Assembly (NCBI GenBank): GCA_036850595.1
Contig: CM072162.1
Coordinates: forward strand, 23,515,821-23,579,820
Length of the DNA: 64,000 nucleotides
Reading direction: 5' to 3'
From: Rhyacichthys aspro
Lineage: Eukaryota > Chordata > Actinopteri > Gobiiformes > Rhyacichthyidae
The notes under the pieces are model-generated. The model was not told the DNA's origin. It saw nothing but the letters and a program-made list of their open reading frames with translations, and made no database searches. Positions 1 through 12,187 of the stretch are shown one piece after another (position 1 is the first letter of the stretch; the number at the start of each line of letters is the position of its first letter). The position numbers and the translations under genes were made by a program.

Positions 1-322
1 AGCACATCAAGACCAAGACCTGTCCCAGACCAGAGCGCGTCAAGACCGAGACCTGTCCCAGACCAGAGCGCGTCAAGACCGAGACCTGTCCCAGACCGAG
101 ACCTGTCCCAGACCAGAGCGCGTCAAGACCGAGACCTGTCCCAGACCAGAGCGCATCAAGACCGAGACCTGTCCCAGACCAGAGCAACTCAAGACCGAGA
201 CCTGTCCCAGACCAGAGCAACTCAAGACCGAGACCTGTCCCAGACCAGAGCAACTCAAGACCGAAACCTGTCCCAGACCAGAGCAACTCAAGACTGAGAC
301 CTGTCCCAGACCAGAACAGAGA
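1..322. repeat. 33-bp minisatellite
   Basis: Tandem units of about 33 bp (core agaccgagacctgtcccaga then ccagagc[g/a]...) run from the window edge to about 322. Because 33 is a multiple of three, one frame stays open as an 11-residue repeat (SGLGQVSVLSC). That explains the long open frame there without it being a gene. Confidence 0.85.
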
Positions 323-669
323 CTTTTCGCTATCGAGACTGAGTTGAGACCAAGACCAAGACACACTGTAGTAGTTCAGTCCGAGTCCAGTTTTTGATTC
401 AAAACTCATAGAAGTCAGTGTTTGGTGAAAAAAACAAACATTGATCAAGATTTTTGATTAAATATAAACTGAGTGTTTTATTATCTCCCAATAACAGACA
501 AATATCCCAACTGGGTTTGGTTCTTGAGAGACCGATCTCCCTAGTTCCTCTGAGCTGGAGAGTCTCAGAAACAGACTCCAAACCTTCTGCAGCAGATAAA
601 CTCTGAAGCTGTGGGACAGTGTGGTTCAGGTTGGTTCTGTGGAGTCAGCTGAAGACGATCCCGACCCGA

Positions 670-868
670 GCGAAAAGTGAAAGTAAAAACATTAAACGTG
701 GTCAGTGTCTCGCTCTCGCTTCATGAATTTAAACATTGTATTTATCGTCTACACTGCATTAAACACAAGCAGAACCTGTACAAACTCAAATATTGAGTCT
801 AAATGAGAGGAAACTGCTGCAGCATGAATTTAATGTTGAGAAAGATGGAATAAACAGAAACAGTTGAA
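670..868 (+). repeat. interspersed repeat B, copy 1
   Basis: About 130 bases from 727 (acattgtatttatcgtct through gttgagaaaga) are nearly identical to 8875-8995, which shows a dispersed repeat of unknown class. Confidence 0.6.
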
Positions 869-1298
869 TGTTTCCTGCAGCAGCTGTACCTCCAGGATTA
901 ACTCTGAGTTAGATTCAATATTAACAATGATCAGAGTTTAGAAAAGTCTGCTCCAAATAGTGTTATTCACGCCATGTTTCCCACTTTTACACTAAACTGA
1001 AACCAGTGTATGTTTTCCTCCTTAAACCCGTCCTCAGCTGTTCCGTCGTCATCAGTTTTCTTCAGTTTGCTCTGGTTCCAGATAAACCCCGTCCCCTCCG
1101 TCTCTCTCGCTGTTGAGGAGCGTTTCGGAGCCAGACCAAACAATGATGCAGTGTAGTCTGGAGTCTTTACAAAAACCAGGTCAAAACGCCAAAAAACAAT
1201 CCTTCAGGGACTGACTCCAGTCGAACAGGAGCTGGCAGCGTCCGAGGAGTTAAGAGAAAAAAGGAAAAAAGATGTGGGCCAGCAGCAGTTACAGCAGA

Positions 1299-1408
1299 GA
1301 GGGGGGCAGGAGGGTAAGAGGGGGGCAGGAGGGGGGCAGGAGGGGGCAGGAGGGTAAGAGGGGGGCAGGAGGGGGGCAGGAGGGGGCAGGAGGGGGAGAG
1401 GGGGGCGC
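1299..1408. repeat. G-rich purine tract (gggggcagga)n
   Basis: Runs of 4-6 G separated by caggagg or taagag give about 110 bases of almost pure purine on the plus strand. Such a tract could form G-quadruplex or triplex DNA. In the ltbp1 transcript it would be a pyrimidine tract. Confidence 0.7.
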
Positions 1409-1523
1409 CACAATCACCATCCTGCCCCAGCTCTGAGAAACTGCGCCAAAACCAGAACAGACGAACCGAGCTGTGAACCCAGTGAACCTCAGACGGGACA
1501 AAAGAGAGGAGCAGCTGATCCTG

Positions 1524-2358
1524 ACCCCTGACCTTTGGACTGAACCCTACTACCGACCCCTGACCCTCCTACTGAACCCTACTCCTGACCCCTGACCCTT
1601 GGACTGAACCCTGACCCCTGACCCTCGGACTGACCCCTGACCCTCGGACTGAACCCTGACCCCTGACCCTCGACTGAACCCTGACCCTCAGACTGAACCC
1701 TGACCCCTGACCCTCGGACTGACCCCTAACCCTCGGACTGAACCCTGACCCCTGACCCTCAGACTGAACCCTGACCCCTGACCCTCGACTGAACCCTGAC
1801 CCTCAGACTGAACCCTGACCCCTGACCCTCGGACTGACCCCTAACCCTCGGACTGAACCCTGACCCCTGACCCTCGGACTGACCCCTAACCCTCGGACTG
1901 AACCCTGACCCCTGACCCTCAGACTGAACCCTGACCCCTGACCCTCGACTGAACCCTGACCCTCAGACTGAACCCTGACCCCTGACCCTCGGACTGACCC
2001 CTAACCCTCGGACTGAACCCTGACCCCTGACCCTCAGACTGAACCCTGACCCCTGACCCTCGGACTGACCCCTAACCCTCGGACTGAACCCTGACCCTCA
2101 GACTGAACCCTGACCCCTGACCCTCGGACTGACCCCTAACCCTCGGACTGAACCCTGACCCTCAGACTGAACCCTGACCCCTGACCCTCGGACTGACCCC
2201 TAACCCTCGGACTGAACCCTGACCCTCAGACTGAACCCTGACCCCTGACCCTCGGACTGACCCCTGACCCTCAGACTGAACCCTGACCCCTGACCCTCGG
2301 ACTGAACCCTGCTCCTGACCCCTGACCCTCGGACTGACCCCTGACCCCTGACCTGACT
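1524..2358. repeat. C-rich minisatellite with telomere-like CCCTGA/CCCTAA words
   Basis: About 830 bases consist of shuffled units built from ctgacccctgaccctcggac and gaaccctgaccct. Variants are arranged in a higher-order order (cctgaccctcag-actgaa, cctaaccctcgg-actgaa). The strand asymmetry is strong, with the plus strand almost lacking G runs. The hexamer-like words CCCTAA and CCCTGA recur but never in a pure telomeric array. Confidence 0.85.
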
Positions 2359-2994
2359 AGGGTTGGGTGATCTGGCTAAAACATATTTTTCAGGTGATTT
2401 ATGTTTTTAATATTTGTTTGGTCTTGTTACTGACTTGAAAAGTTAATTCAAATGTAAGTTTTTACCAACCCTCAGAGTGAAAATAAAGCAGTTTATGTTG
2501 GATCTGTTTTAGTTTGACCCCTCTCTGTTTCCAAAGAAAGTGTCTAACGTCATATTTGCTGCACAAATGACCTCCGATCATGAGGCTAATTTACAGAAAT
2601 CAATAAAGTAGACCATGATCTGCAGATTCTACTCTGATCTGTTCTGATCAGTTTTCTGATATTTCTTTAAACTAAATCATTCAGATTTGATGCTTTCTCT
2701 GTGATTATTAGTGTTTTTATCGTCTATTTTTGACATCGACCAAAATTAAAAACTCAAACTAATCAGAGTAATTCAACTTATCGCCCAGTTCTACCTGCGA
2801 CTGAACCGAGTCTGAACCGAGTCTGAACCAAACCTGAACCTATCACAACTGATTTATGAGCTCAGCCTGAGACTCTTCTCTGTTCTCAACCTGAATCTGA
2901 TTTAACCTGGTTCATGGTCGTTTTTGAGCAGACCATCACTTATTTATGAGATGAAGATGAAGATGGTAAAAACTCACAACAACTGATCAAGAGA

Positions 2995-3125
2995 ACCCAA
3001 ACAAGTCTGTACTTTCTGAGGAAACGGAGGGCGTTTGGAACCATGCTCCTCATAGATTTCTACAGAATCACAGAAGAGTGTCATCATCGTGTGGTGTGGA
3101 AACAGAAAGACTCCAGCGTGATCAC
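2995..3125 (+). mobile_element. relic of non-LTR retrotransposon ORF2 C-terminus
   Basis: Read on the plus strand, the segment near 3004-3066 translates to SLYFLRKRRAFGTMLLIDFY. This resembles the conserved tail of reverse transcriptase proteins of L2/Rex-like non-LTR elements (LYFLRKLR-FG...FYR). The frame decays on both sides, so it is a dead fragment. The family assignment is tentative. Confidence 0.55.
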
Positions 3126-4387
3126 AGTAAATCAACAGTTTAACGGGAAAAATGTCTGTGAGAACGCAAAACCATGCTATTGTTCATCTACAGCTCATTT
3201 TAAATACTTTACATAATATTAACTTAAAGTAGCCCACCTCATTATTTATTATTAACGACAGATGACCTCTGACCTTCTCTAGTTGTTTAATATATTCCTG
3301 CTACTCTTCCCTGATTCAGTCCAAGTCTCTCCAGACGCTGCTCCTCGTCCTCGGGACAATAACTCCTCCAGAAACAAACACTTTAGTAAAAGTCCACCTT
3401 GTTCTTTGTTAAACTCCCTAATCCTGCTGCACAAGACGCACTGAACCACAGCCCACTCTTCAACAGCATCAACAAACTCAGGACAAAGAGTTTAAATACA
3501 ACCAAAACTGACTCCTTTTATTCTTCAAAACTACAATTTTACATGGTATTTAGCTCAAGCATTTCTTTCCCCAGTGTTCCCAGATCCAAGTAAATACTTC
3601 AGGATCACATCGCGACAGAAGAAGTTGTCTGAGCTGAAGCTTCATGGTTTCAAACTCTGACTGACTTTAGTGATGGGTTTATTGTTCATTCTTGATGCAG
3701 TGTCTCTGTTTAAAAGAAGAAAAGAGACTTCCCAAAGTGTTCACAATTATCTGGAACAGTTTCGCCAAAAACAAGGGGCACCAAAACGAAAAGAGCAAAC
3801 CAAAGTGACCCTGAACTAACGTGACACAGGTCGGGACTAGTTCAAGTCTGGAACAGTCAGAAGATAAAGCATTAAATCTAATCATTATCAGTAAATCCTG
3901 AATCTGAGCAGGACAGGAGTGAATTTGTGCAGCTCCCAAAGTATTTTTTCTGTTTTGTAAAGTTAGTTCCTGTTTATCGACTGTTTTAGAGACAGTCCCT
4001 CTGAGTTTTCTGCAGAAGAAAGGCTCGTTGTGAGATAAGTCGCTCCAAATTGAGAGCAGCTTTCGAGGACAGAGATCTGGGAGCAATTACTGCAGCGGCT
4101 CATTTAAAAAAAAGAAAAAGAAAAAGAGAGAAAAAGAGCTGGAGTTTAGCGAGGGCATGTCCACACAGCTCGTAAAACGCACTTGTGTAATAACTTTTAA
4201 CAGAGACAGAGCTCCGTGAAGATAACTGGGTTTGTTTTTAAGGAAAGAAAACAGCTCTCAGGTTTAAGATCTGAGTCATGCCACAATTAAACCTGGATGA
4301 TTCACCGTAAGTTTATTGTAACAGGAATCATCTGGAAAAATGAGACCTTCAGACGTGATCTAGTCTTTATAATGAAGGATTTTAATA

Positions 4388-4476
4388 GATGAGAATGATC
4401 AGTCCACAGCAGGATTTTGTCCAATCACAGCTCACTTCAGGTAAAAAGGAGCGCTCCCATTGGTCGACACTGATGT
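4388..4476 (-). repeat. divergent fragment of interspersed repeat A
   Basis: The segment matches, with changes, the part of repeat A that carries the palindrome ggagcgctcc followed by cattggtcgacact. Better copies lie at 13.4, 16.2, 17.6 and 24.3 kb in this window. Confidence 0.5.
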
Positions 4477-5208
4477 CAACAACGAAGGAACAAGGAAATA
4501 AACCAAGGAAATGGGTTATTCTGTTGGAAATATGTCTTATTTTACAGAGAAACAGCTCAAAAAAGATAAAAATAGAGAAAAAGCAGCAAATGAAACATGG
4601 TAAGATAATTACAAGATCACTACAGTCTACAACGATAAACTCCAAAGATAAAAGTTTCAGGTCAGATCTAAAGTTTGATCTAATGTAAGTATTTTGTGGT
4701 GAAAAATTGGTCTGGATTTCTGTAAGTTTCATTCTGATCAGAACAAGGCCAAAATGACGAGAGACAGTTTTGAAAAAGCAAAAAAACAGGACAAAACTTT
4801 TGATTTTGTAAAATAAAACTATAATATACTTATAATATTTTTTATTTTTGTTTCTTGGCGGCTCTTGTTCTATCCCAGTTTAATGTTCATCTTGATTCCA
4901 TCTTTAGTCTTGTTCAGAACAAGAACAACTATTAGACGAGACTATTTTTTCACTTTTAATCATCTGACTTTGGTTTGTATGTGAAATAAAACCAATAAAT
5001 AAAAGAAAAGTATGCTTAATTCAGCTGATAAGACTTTAGTTATTGTATATATTTATATAAACAGTTTTAATAAATAGTCACAGCCGTTGTGTCACTACAG
5101 CATAACACCAGAACAGCTTAAACCAATCACAACGCACTAGAGTCCATTCAGCCAATCAGAGCAGGGTGAGGGGGCGGGGCTTAACGACAGTATTAAAGGC
5201 GTACTCAC

Positions 5209-5509
5209 TGCTGCTGGATGTGCTGCTGGATGTAGTGCGGTCGTACGATCTGCGGCGCCGGCTTCACCGTCAGCTTCATCTGGGCCACGTTGTTCTGCGG
5301 CGGGACGAAGCCCCCGGGCCCCACCTGCTGCGGGATGGGCCTCTGCGGGACCCCCGTCTGCCCCGGCGTGTGCCCCGGCGTCTGTCCGTTATTCGTCGGC
5401 TCCATCACCGTTTGCTGCTCGCACTGTTTCCCTTTGGAGCCGGGTTTGCAGACGCAGAGCTGAGGCCTCAGGCACATTCCTCCGTTCTGACATTGAGGGA
5501 CACAGTTGG
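5209..5509 (-). CDS. ltbp1: ltbp1 exon 3: first EGF-like domain and P/Q linker
   Basis: The exon is 301 nt (2 nt, 99 codons, 2 nt), with a cgtag acceptor and a CA|GTGAGT donor. The first 28 residues form a six-cysteine EGF-like domain (NCVPQCQNGGMC then LRPQLCVCKPGSKGKQC). A Pro/Gly/Gln/Thr-rich linker follows (GQTPGHTPGQTG), then VAQMKLTVKPAPQ, which resembles the conserved VAQMTLTLKP segment of LTBP1, and a His/Gln-rich end. The EGF-like domain is not obviously of the calcium-binding type, since no DxxE precedes the first Cys. The next exon lies outside the window. Confidence 0.92.
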
Positions 5510-6724
5510 CTACGAGACAGAAGCAGACGGAGAGAGACGTGAGCCACGGAATAAAACTGAGTAAATGAGTCGAAGAGGAACCAGGAGTCAAACAGTAAAT
5601 GAGTGATGAGACCAGAACGTTCACAAATCAACAGAAGAATGAGAAACATGTAAAAGCTGTATCACAACAGAGTTAGTTTGTAGACGACTGAAATGATCGG
5701 TCTGTTGGCAGCCATCGTGGTATTTTAGAGAAAGACATGACCTTATTTGGACAAAGTGGATGTTAAACTTGTCTTAAATATAAAAACACTATAAAACAGC
5801 AGCTATAGGGTTTGCTCTGTCAATCAAAAATGACAGCAGCCATTTTCAACATAATTTTGTTCATTAATTCATTCAGAGTTGTTAATAATGAATCAATAAG
5901 AACAACACTGGATTTTCTCAAAAGTCTGGTCTGTTTTCCAGGTTCTGGTTTGTTCTGATGTGACAGAGTTGATTCTGTTGATAATAATAATAACATACTT
6001 TTGTCCAAAAACAGAAGGAAACCGAATAAAAAGTAATTAATGAAGAAAACTGTGACTAAATACTTTCAAATTAAAATGAAAATGAACAGAGACTAAATCC
6101 AATCAAAAGGAGACGGAACAAGAAGAGATCCAGGACTTGATGATGTCCCTGAACGCGTCTGAACCAAAGACCTGAGCAGGTGTAAGAGAGTTTAGTGACC
6201 CTTGACCCTTGACCCTGACGAGATCCTGGAACCAAACCGGACCAGTCCATCTTGGCCCCGAAGAGAACAGCAGGACAAACACTGAGCCTCACACAAACAG
6301 ACTGACACCTGGACTAGACATTACCTGAGCTCAGATGTTAGAGGACGTTCTAAACAACCCTCCTCTGAACCTTGGTCCAAACCTTCTCGTCTTCATCCTT
6401 CCTGAACCACACCTGTAAAACTACTCCATGTATGCTCTGTTTATGGAACATCAGGTCTAAATTCACAGATTCTCACATTTTGAGCTCCAGTCCCAGTTTA
6501 TTTCTGGGACAGATGTACTTCCGTAAACGCTGAGTCTGGTTTAATGACAGCTGTGAGGAGCAGAGCAGTGAGGGGTTGTAATTACAGCAGATTTATCCTG
6601 CAGCAGATCGTATCTACAAACACCTCTGTGCGTTTACAGCGACGTCGCTCAGGTCCAAACGTACGCGTCCAGAGTCCGAGCAGCGGCCGGCGTTCCCTCG
6701 GCTCGGGGCGTACACTCGGCTCTG

Positions 6725-6960
6725 GACTAATTAGTGGCTTTGAGATTTGTGAAAATGATTAATGAAGGGAAGGCCTCGAGCCGAGCTGACGACAGACGGC
6801 TGCTGGAAACACGCCGCGGCCCACATTCCTCCAGAAAACCACAGAGCTCTGCAACAATACGGCGCCTTTCAACACTTTATTATAAAGAGACGTCCGTGGA
6901 TTCGTGTAATCCTCAATGAGTCACTGGCATTTCTCATTAATTTGTTACTGCTTTATTAAT
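6725..6960. promoter_or_regulatory. candidate conserved noncoding element in ltbp1 intron 2
   Basis: The block is repeat-free and compositionally unlike its surroundings. It has several homeodomain-type ATTA/TTAATTA-like words (gactaattagtgg, aaatgattaatgaa, ctcattaatttg) and a TEAD-like cacattcctcc. The call rests on texture only and no conservation could be tested. Confidence 0.25.
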
Positions 6961-7184
6961 ACAATGTGATTATGAGTCTAATGCAACATAATAGAGTTTA
7001 TCAGATCAGTGTTGAGTCCAGAGACCTCCAGCCTTTAAAGGAAAACATCGCCTTAAATTCTAAACAGACATTAAAAGCTCTCATGTTCCTGCGTCCACTG
7101 CTGAAACAACCCAGTGGCTTTTGTATTTTCTCTTTTCTGATCTGAATCTGAGGTGAGTCTGTCTGGAAGGATCTGCTTTGGGCT

Positions 7185-7450
7185 TGTTCTGGTCCTTACA
7201 GCCACCACCACACGAAAACTCTACCAAACCGAGCCATATTAACCAAAAGTCTGCTGCGAAAAGAAAATATGGTGGTGGTAGTGTGATGGTCAGGACCTGG
7301 ACGACTCACTGTGATCGATTCAACCATGAATCCTGCTCTGGACCAAATAATCCTGAAGGAGAATGTCCTCCATCAGTTCATGACTCGAGCTGAAGCAGGA
7401 CAATGATCCAGAACACACCAGTCCACCTCTGAATGGATCAATCCTCAACT
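7185..7450 (+). mobile_element. degenerate Tc1/mariner transposase fragment
   Basis: In the plus frames one can read KYGGGSVMV, ...NPEGECPPSVHD... and, after a frame break, QDNDPEHTS-like sequence. These match the order of the YGGGSVMVWG, LKENVRPSVRDL and QQDNDPKHTSK blocks of Tc1-like transposases in fish. Frameshifts and a lost Trp show that it is inactive. The inverted terminal repeats were not located. Confidence 0.7.
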
Positions 7451-8730
7451 TGTCTCCTCCGTTTGGATTTCATCTCTGTTCATTTTCATTTTGTTTTTAT
7501 TCATAGACGAAAATGTTGATGCATTTAGTCAGTTTTTGTTCCCATTAACTACTTTTTATTTAGTTTTCGTTTGGTTTTCAGACGTAAAAATATGTTGTTG
7601 ATGAAAACGAACACTTTCTCATTGACAAATATCTCATTATGTCTAGTTTCATTTCACCCAATCCAAAACAAATCTAACTCAAATGCTTTGATTCAAAAAA
7701 GCAGAAGGGTTTAAGTGAATGAGTTGAAGACTTCTCCAGCTTGTTTCCATCTGAAGCGAGAACAGTGAGTGTAGTTTAGTGAAAAAAGGCCGAGGACAGG
7801 AGCGTGACGGATCTGTTTCCCGTCCACAGTTAACAACTAAATTAGCATCACTTAGTTTGTCAGCGAGGTCTCACAGCGGCTCTTTTTATGTCTCTTTCTG
7901 GACTCGAACAGAGCCTCGTTTCAGAGCGGCTCCGGCTCTGAACTCCAGCAGGCGGCATTTACTCCGGTCGGAAAAGAAAGCAGTGGAAAGTGAGCGGCTC
8001 CGGGAGGCGGCCGTGAGGTAATGCTGCGAGCGACAGACGGACGGACAGACTGGGTGTAGCTCACGGATGATCGCTGACAGACCAGGGTTAAATCATTAGA
8101 GTTGAGTAAGAGGCTGTGTTTCCCAATGCACTTTAACAACGACGGGCTCGGGGCCACATTTACACAGAAATGCCAAGAGGAGTGTGAAGAAACGTGTAAA
8201 AGTTTGCCTTTTCTTGGAGTTTAACATTCGCTCAAAGAACATACTGAGAAACTGACTGAAAAAATCTGTCAAATGTGGCTGGAATCTCCTTCTTTTGCAG
8301 CGATTTCCACTCAGTAGAAATCACATCGGACCAATCATAACGTTCGTCTGAAATGATGTAGGGTTTTGTGATGCTTCGTTTCTTCAGTTTTTATAAAGTA
8401 CAGAGGGATGTAGCCTCAAACAGAGACAGATGTGGAGCACACCTCTGTTCAGGAATGTTTTATGACTTGTCTGTGTTTATTGTAAAATGACAATGATTAT
8501 CACTAGAAAAAAGACGTTTATTGTGGAAATCTCACTGGACTAAGACCAGACTAAAGCCTGGAGGATGGGACGGTACAGGTCGGTTCTGCTGTGTTTCAAC
8601 CACAAAGCTGTACCACGCTGGGACCCTTTGGTCTGGGGTCCAATTAGGGTCCGACTTTGTGGCCCACTTTGGGAGGAGCCTAGTTCAACCCTGGAGTCAG
8701 CTGATTGGACGACAGACAATCCTCACTCGA

Positions 8731-9000
8731 CCGAAAACAAGAAACAAAAGTAAAAACATCTAACGGATTTTTTTTAAAGAGATTGCACTTGATTTTTGTG
8801 ATAAACGTCAGATTCAACAGAAAACATGATAAATATTGTACTTTTCTCCGACACAAAGCTAGTGTCTGTGGTTTTAAACATTGTATTTATCGTCTCCGCT
8901 GCATTAAACACAAGCAGAACCTGTACAAACTCAAATATTGAGTCTAAATGAGAGGAAACTGCTGCAGCGTTGAATTTAATGTTGAGAAAGACGGAACAGG
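8731..9000 (+). repeat. interspersed repeat B, copy 2
   Basis: This is the second copy of the segment at 727-865, in the same orientation. It shares cattaaacacaagcagaacc and gagaggaaactgctgcagc. There is no coding potential and the class is unknown. Confidence 0.6.
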
Positions 9001-10489
9001 ACTTAAACCCGGTCCTTTTTTGGTGGAACTGCAGAGTTTCCTTCGTTCAAGTTGGCGTCTGAACTTGTAGTGACTCAAACATAGTGCACTCAGAGTTTCC
9101 CACAATGCCTCATAACTTTTAACAGCAATCGTCACTAAATGGTTTGAATAGTCAGAACCACAAGTTTATTCAACATATTATGTGGTCATCTAATTTGCGA
9201 ATGCACTATTGAGTAATGTATTAAACTTTAGATGCATTTGGGCAGGTTTTAGTTGGATTTGAACCAGGTTTTAGTTTAGATTTAGATTGAAACCTGTTTG
9301 TATAAAGCTGCTGTTGTTGGGACCATAAATAATACAGTTAATCTCTGAGGCTCGCACTATGGACATGTCTGCTTTAGGAGATTGAACTAAAACTAAATGC
9401 AAAAGTTTTAAAAAATCAGGTTTAATGTGAGAAGATTCACAAAATATTCATCTGAATTTATCACTAAAGTCTGGACAGAGTTTAAAGCTCAACCACTGAA
9501 TCCACAACAGTGTGAGCCTTCAGACAGACGTGAGAAGAATACATCTGCAGCCTTTGTCAGAACTGAGTTTGGACTGAAAGCAGGCTCTAAAATCTGTATA
9601 TTTTCCATTTGTTGACATTTTACGACTTAGTTTTGTCCCATTTTTGAGAAGTTTTGGTTTTAAACATTCAGTAACTACAAATTTGAAGTAAATACAAAAT
9701 CCAGAGACGATTTTGACACAGTTACTTTGGATTAGCCTCTTCGTTATTTCTGCAACGTCTCATTTACAAACTATTGAGAATTATTGTCTGTTTCTGCATC
9801 AACATGAGTTAATTCTCTTTCTGAGTTTATATGTTTCAAAGACAGACAAAAGTAAAGAGCTGTGTCTGTATTTTTAGGGTCAAAGGTAAATGAGAGTTAG
9901 GGACACAGCCTTTATTCTAATTAATACCAAAACTAATAATGTCTCCATAAATACAGAAAAGTATAAGAACCATTCAGAACCTGGTCACATTTGGAAACAC
10001 AGGGTTCAGGTCTTGGTCTGTTTTCTCGGTGAAAACATCAGAGTCACACCTGGAGCTGCTGCTGACGCTGCGTTCACTGCTCATTAAAACGTCGGTCAGA
10101 TTCACTCTGAGCCCCGTCTGAAACAGGTGTGGAGGGGAACAGAGGGCTTTTATTGTGAAGGAGACTGGAGGTTCTGGGCTAATGGGGACTCGGGGTTAGA
10201 TTTACTCTGTGTGACTCGGTTTGGCGTCTGTTAGCCGTCGCATTTCTGTTGGAACATGGACTGGAGATTAAAACCACAGAATATTGAGATTAAAGCCACT
10301 GGAGAACATTAGTGGAATCTAATTTAACTCTAATTGTGTGAGGATCAGCTCCAGAGAGTCATCCATCCACCGAGTCCTGATGGAACCAAACAAACATAAG
10401 CCACGCGTCCCATTTCTGTAGAAACGTTCTCCAGATCAGGCTTTAGTTTCTAACCAACGAAACACAACGAGTACATTTATTTTAACTTT

Positions 10490-10578
10490 ATTTTATTGTG
10501 TGTGTTCATGAGAGTTTGTTTGTAACTGAGCCGCTGTCACAAAGTCATTTCCCTGTGGATTAATAAAGTCTAAGTTTT
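10490..10578 (+). mobile_element. LINE-like 3' tail
   Basis: The sequence aagtcatttccctgtggatt followed by aataaagt resembles the 3' end of fish non-LTR elements (aatttccc...gggattaataaagt). Only the tail is recognisable. Confidence 0.45.
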
Positions 10579-11460
10579 AAAAGCCAAATCAGTAAAAAAA
10601 AGTGCCTAAAAAGTGAGTATGTGCAGCGAGCTCTAGACACAGTGATTGAAAGGATATTTATACTCACTTATTTTCTTCTAAACAACTTTGTATCTCTATG
10701 TTTTATTTATTTTTTATGTGAGAGTGAAGTGGAGTGAAGTAAAAACTGTGAGTGTTTTGGAAAGTGCTCAGAACAAGCAGCAACAAGAACAGGATCGACG
10801 TGAATCCAGAAACCTGAGAATCCTTTTAATTAAATGCATCAGTGCTCTTTGTAGAGAAAGTTCATCTGGAGTCCTTCAGTAAAACATCATCTGTTCCATC
10901 AAACAGAATCTGTCTCCTGCTTTAACCTCGAGTCCAGTCTTTCAGGGAAAAGAGACAGGTTTTAGTTGGATTTAAACAGGTTTTAAATGAATTTGATCTT
11001 GTTTGGAGACATAAACAGTACTTTTTTTTTTTCTCTAAAGCTGGGGGCCACATAAATCTATCTTTGTGTCATGACTGGCCCCGGGGCCAGACCTTGGACC
11101 CTGTACCAGTTCCTGTTAAGTGAGTTTACGGGACAGAAATCGGAGACTTTCAGGTGACCCTCCCCCAAAAACCAACCACAGCCTTTTTCTCTGAAGTCCT
11201 GTGAAGTCCGCCTTAAAGAGCGCCTCAGACTCGGACCGAGAGCAGACCATGATCCAGGCTCATTCCAGACTCAGAGACAAACGAGCAGCGTTATCAGATT
11301 CAGGAGAAAAACAGAGCTTTGTGGAAGAGGACACACTGTTCACGTCACTGTCGCCGTCAGCAACAACAGCTCAGTGACACACGGAGGAAACACAGGCCGC
11401 TTTCTCAGAAAACAAACGGAATACACAGGAAAAAAACTAAAAACAGACCAATACGGTTCA

Positions 11461-11729
11461 CCAAACTGAAGTTTAGAGTTTAGCGTTAGCTTAGCTGTGA
11501 CTTCAGCGTCAGGACGACAATTATCTCCTCCTCGTTAAACATGACGTGATTGAATTGACAGTATTTATCTGTGTTTTACGTTGTCTCCCTTTTCTCTGTT
11601 GATGCTTTTCTTTTTTCAGCTGTTTCTCTGTTAAAAGACATATTCAGCTGAAAATACACTTTATCTGCAGCTATTAAACTTCCTGGAACGTCATGTGACA
11701 AGTGTCAACCAATGGGAGCGCTCCTTTTT
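11461..11729 (+). repeat. interspersed repeat A (11.5 kb copy)
   Basis: This copy runs from ccaaactgaagtttagagtt to ggagcgctcctttttcg. It contains the shared blocks gttgatgcttttctttttt and gaacgtcatgtgacaagtgt. It is colinear with the copies at 24.3 kb (same strand) and 16.2/17.6 kb (opposite strand). Confidence 0.8.
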
Positions 11730-12080
11730 CGATGAATAATAATATCGATTGGTAAATAATAGCTTAAATAAAGACTTGAATCTCCACAAAACATAATATC
11801 ACATAACACTCTCACTACAAATGAATGAATACATCTTAAAAACTTTGATTATGTTTCCAGCCAGTGTTTTCTGTTCAGTCTGATGTAAATGTGTCAGAGG
11901 CTGTTAGTCGTACTGATAAATGCTCTGGTCTGAGATCAGTGGGGAGTCTCTGTGTCATCAACTAAGACCACATCTGACTAAGACCAGATCTGAGACCACA
12001 GCTGACTGGTCCTGAGTCAGACCGGACTGGACTAAAGAGGGATTAAAAACAGAAGATGATGTAAAACAAGTGTAACTCAC

Positions 12081-12151
12081 GTTTGGTGCATCTCTGAGAG
12101 CCCTGAGCTTTACTCCAGCCGTGACAGCACTGTCCTCCACAAACATTCACC
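12081..12151 (-). CDS. ltbp1: ltbp1 exon 2: CGGQCCHGW motif exon
   Basis: This small 71-nt exon (1+69+1) encodes VNVCGGQCCHGWSKAQGSQR followed by CTK. It is flanked by a ctgtttcag acceptor and an AAAC|GTGAGT donor. The cysteine motif directly precedes the first EGF-like domain in LTBP1, and the phases join exon 1 (GG+G gives Gly) and exon 3 (C+CC gives Pro). An 11-bp tandem array begins about 40 bases upstream of its acceptor. Confidence 0.9.
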
Positions 12152-12187
12152 CTGAAACAGAAACCGGGATTAATACAAGAGCAGGGT

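Larger units (their letters stand above)
1..5208 (-). other. ltbp1 intron 3 (part)
   Basis: No exon-like segment with splice sites is seen here. The interval holds a 33-bp minisatellite at the left end, a G-rich tract, a large C-rich array (about 1.52-2.36 kb), a non-LTR retroelement relic near 3.0 kb, and a piece of an interspersed repeat near 4.4 kb. The short open frames are not supported. Confidence 0.6.
5510..12080 (-). other. ltbp1 intron 2
   Basis: This 6.6-kb intron holds mostly single-copy AT-rich DNA. It contains a Tc1-like relic (7.2-7.45 kb), repeat B (8.73-9.0 kb), a LINE-like 3' tail (10.5 kb), a copy of repeat A (11.46-11.73 kb), and a repeat-poor block near 6.73-6.96 kb that looks like a conserved noncoding element. 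No further exon was found. Confidence 0.6.

Noticed and set aside
4389..4732. Overlapping open frames on both strands near 4.4-4.7 kb
   Set aside because: They overlap a piece of repeat A, lack family similarity, and have no splice signals that fit ltbp1 phases.
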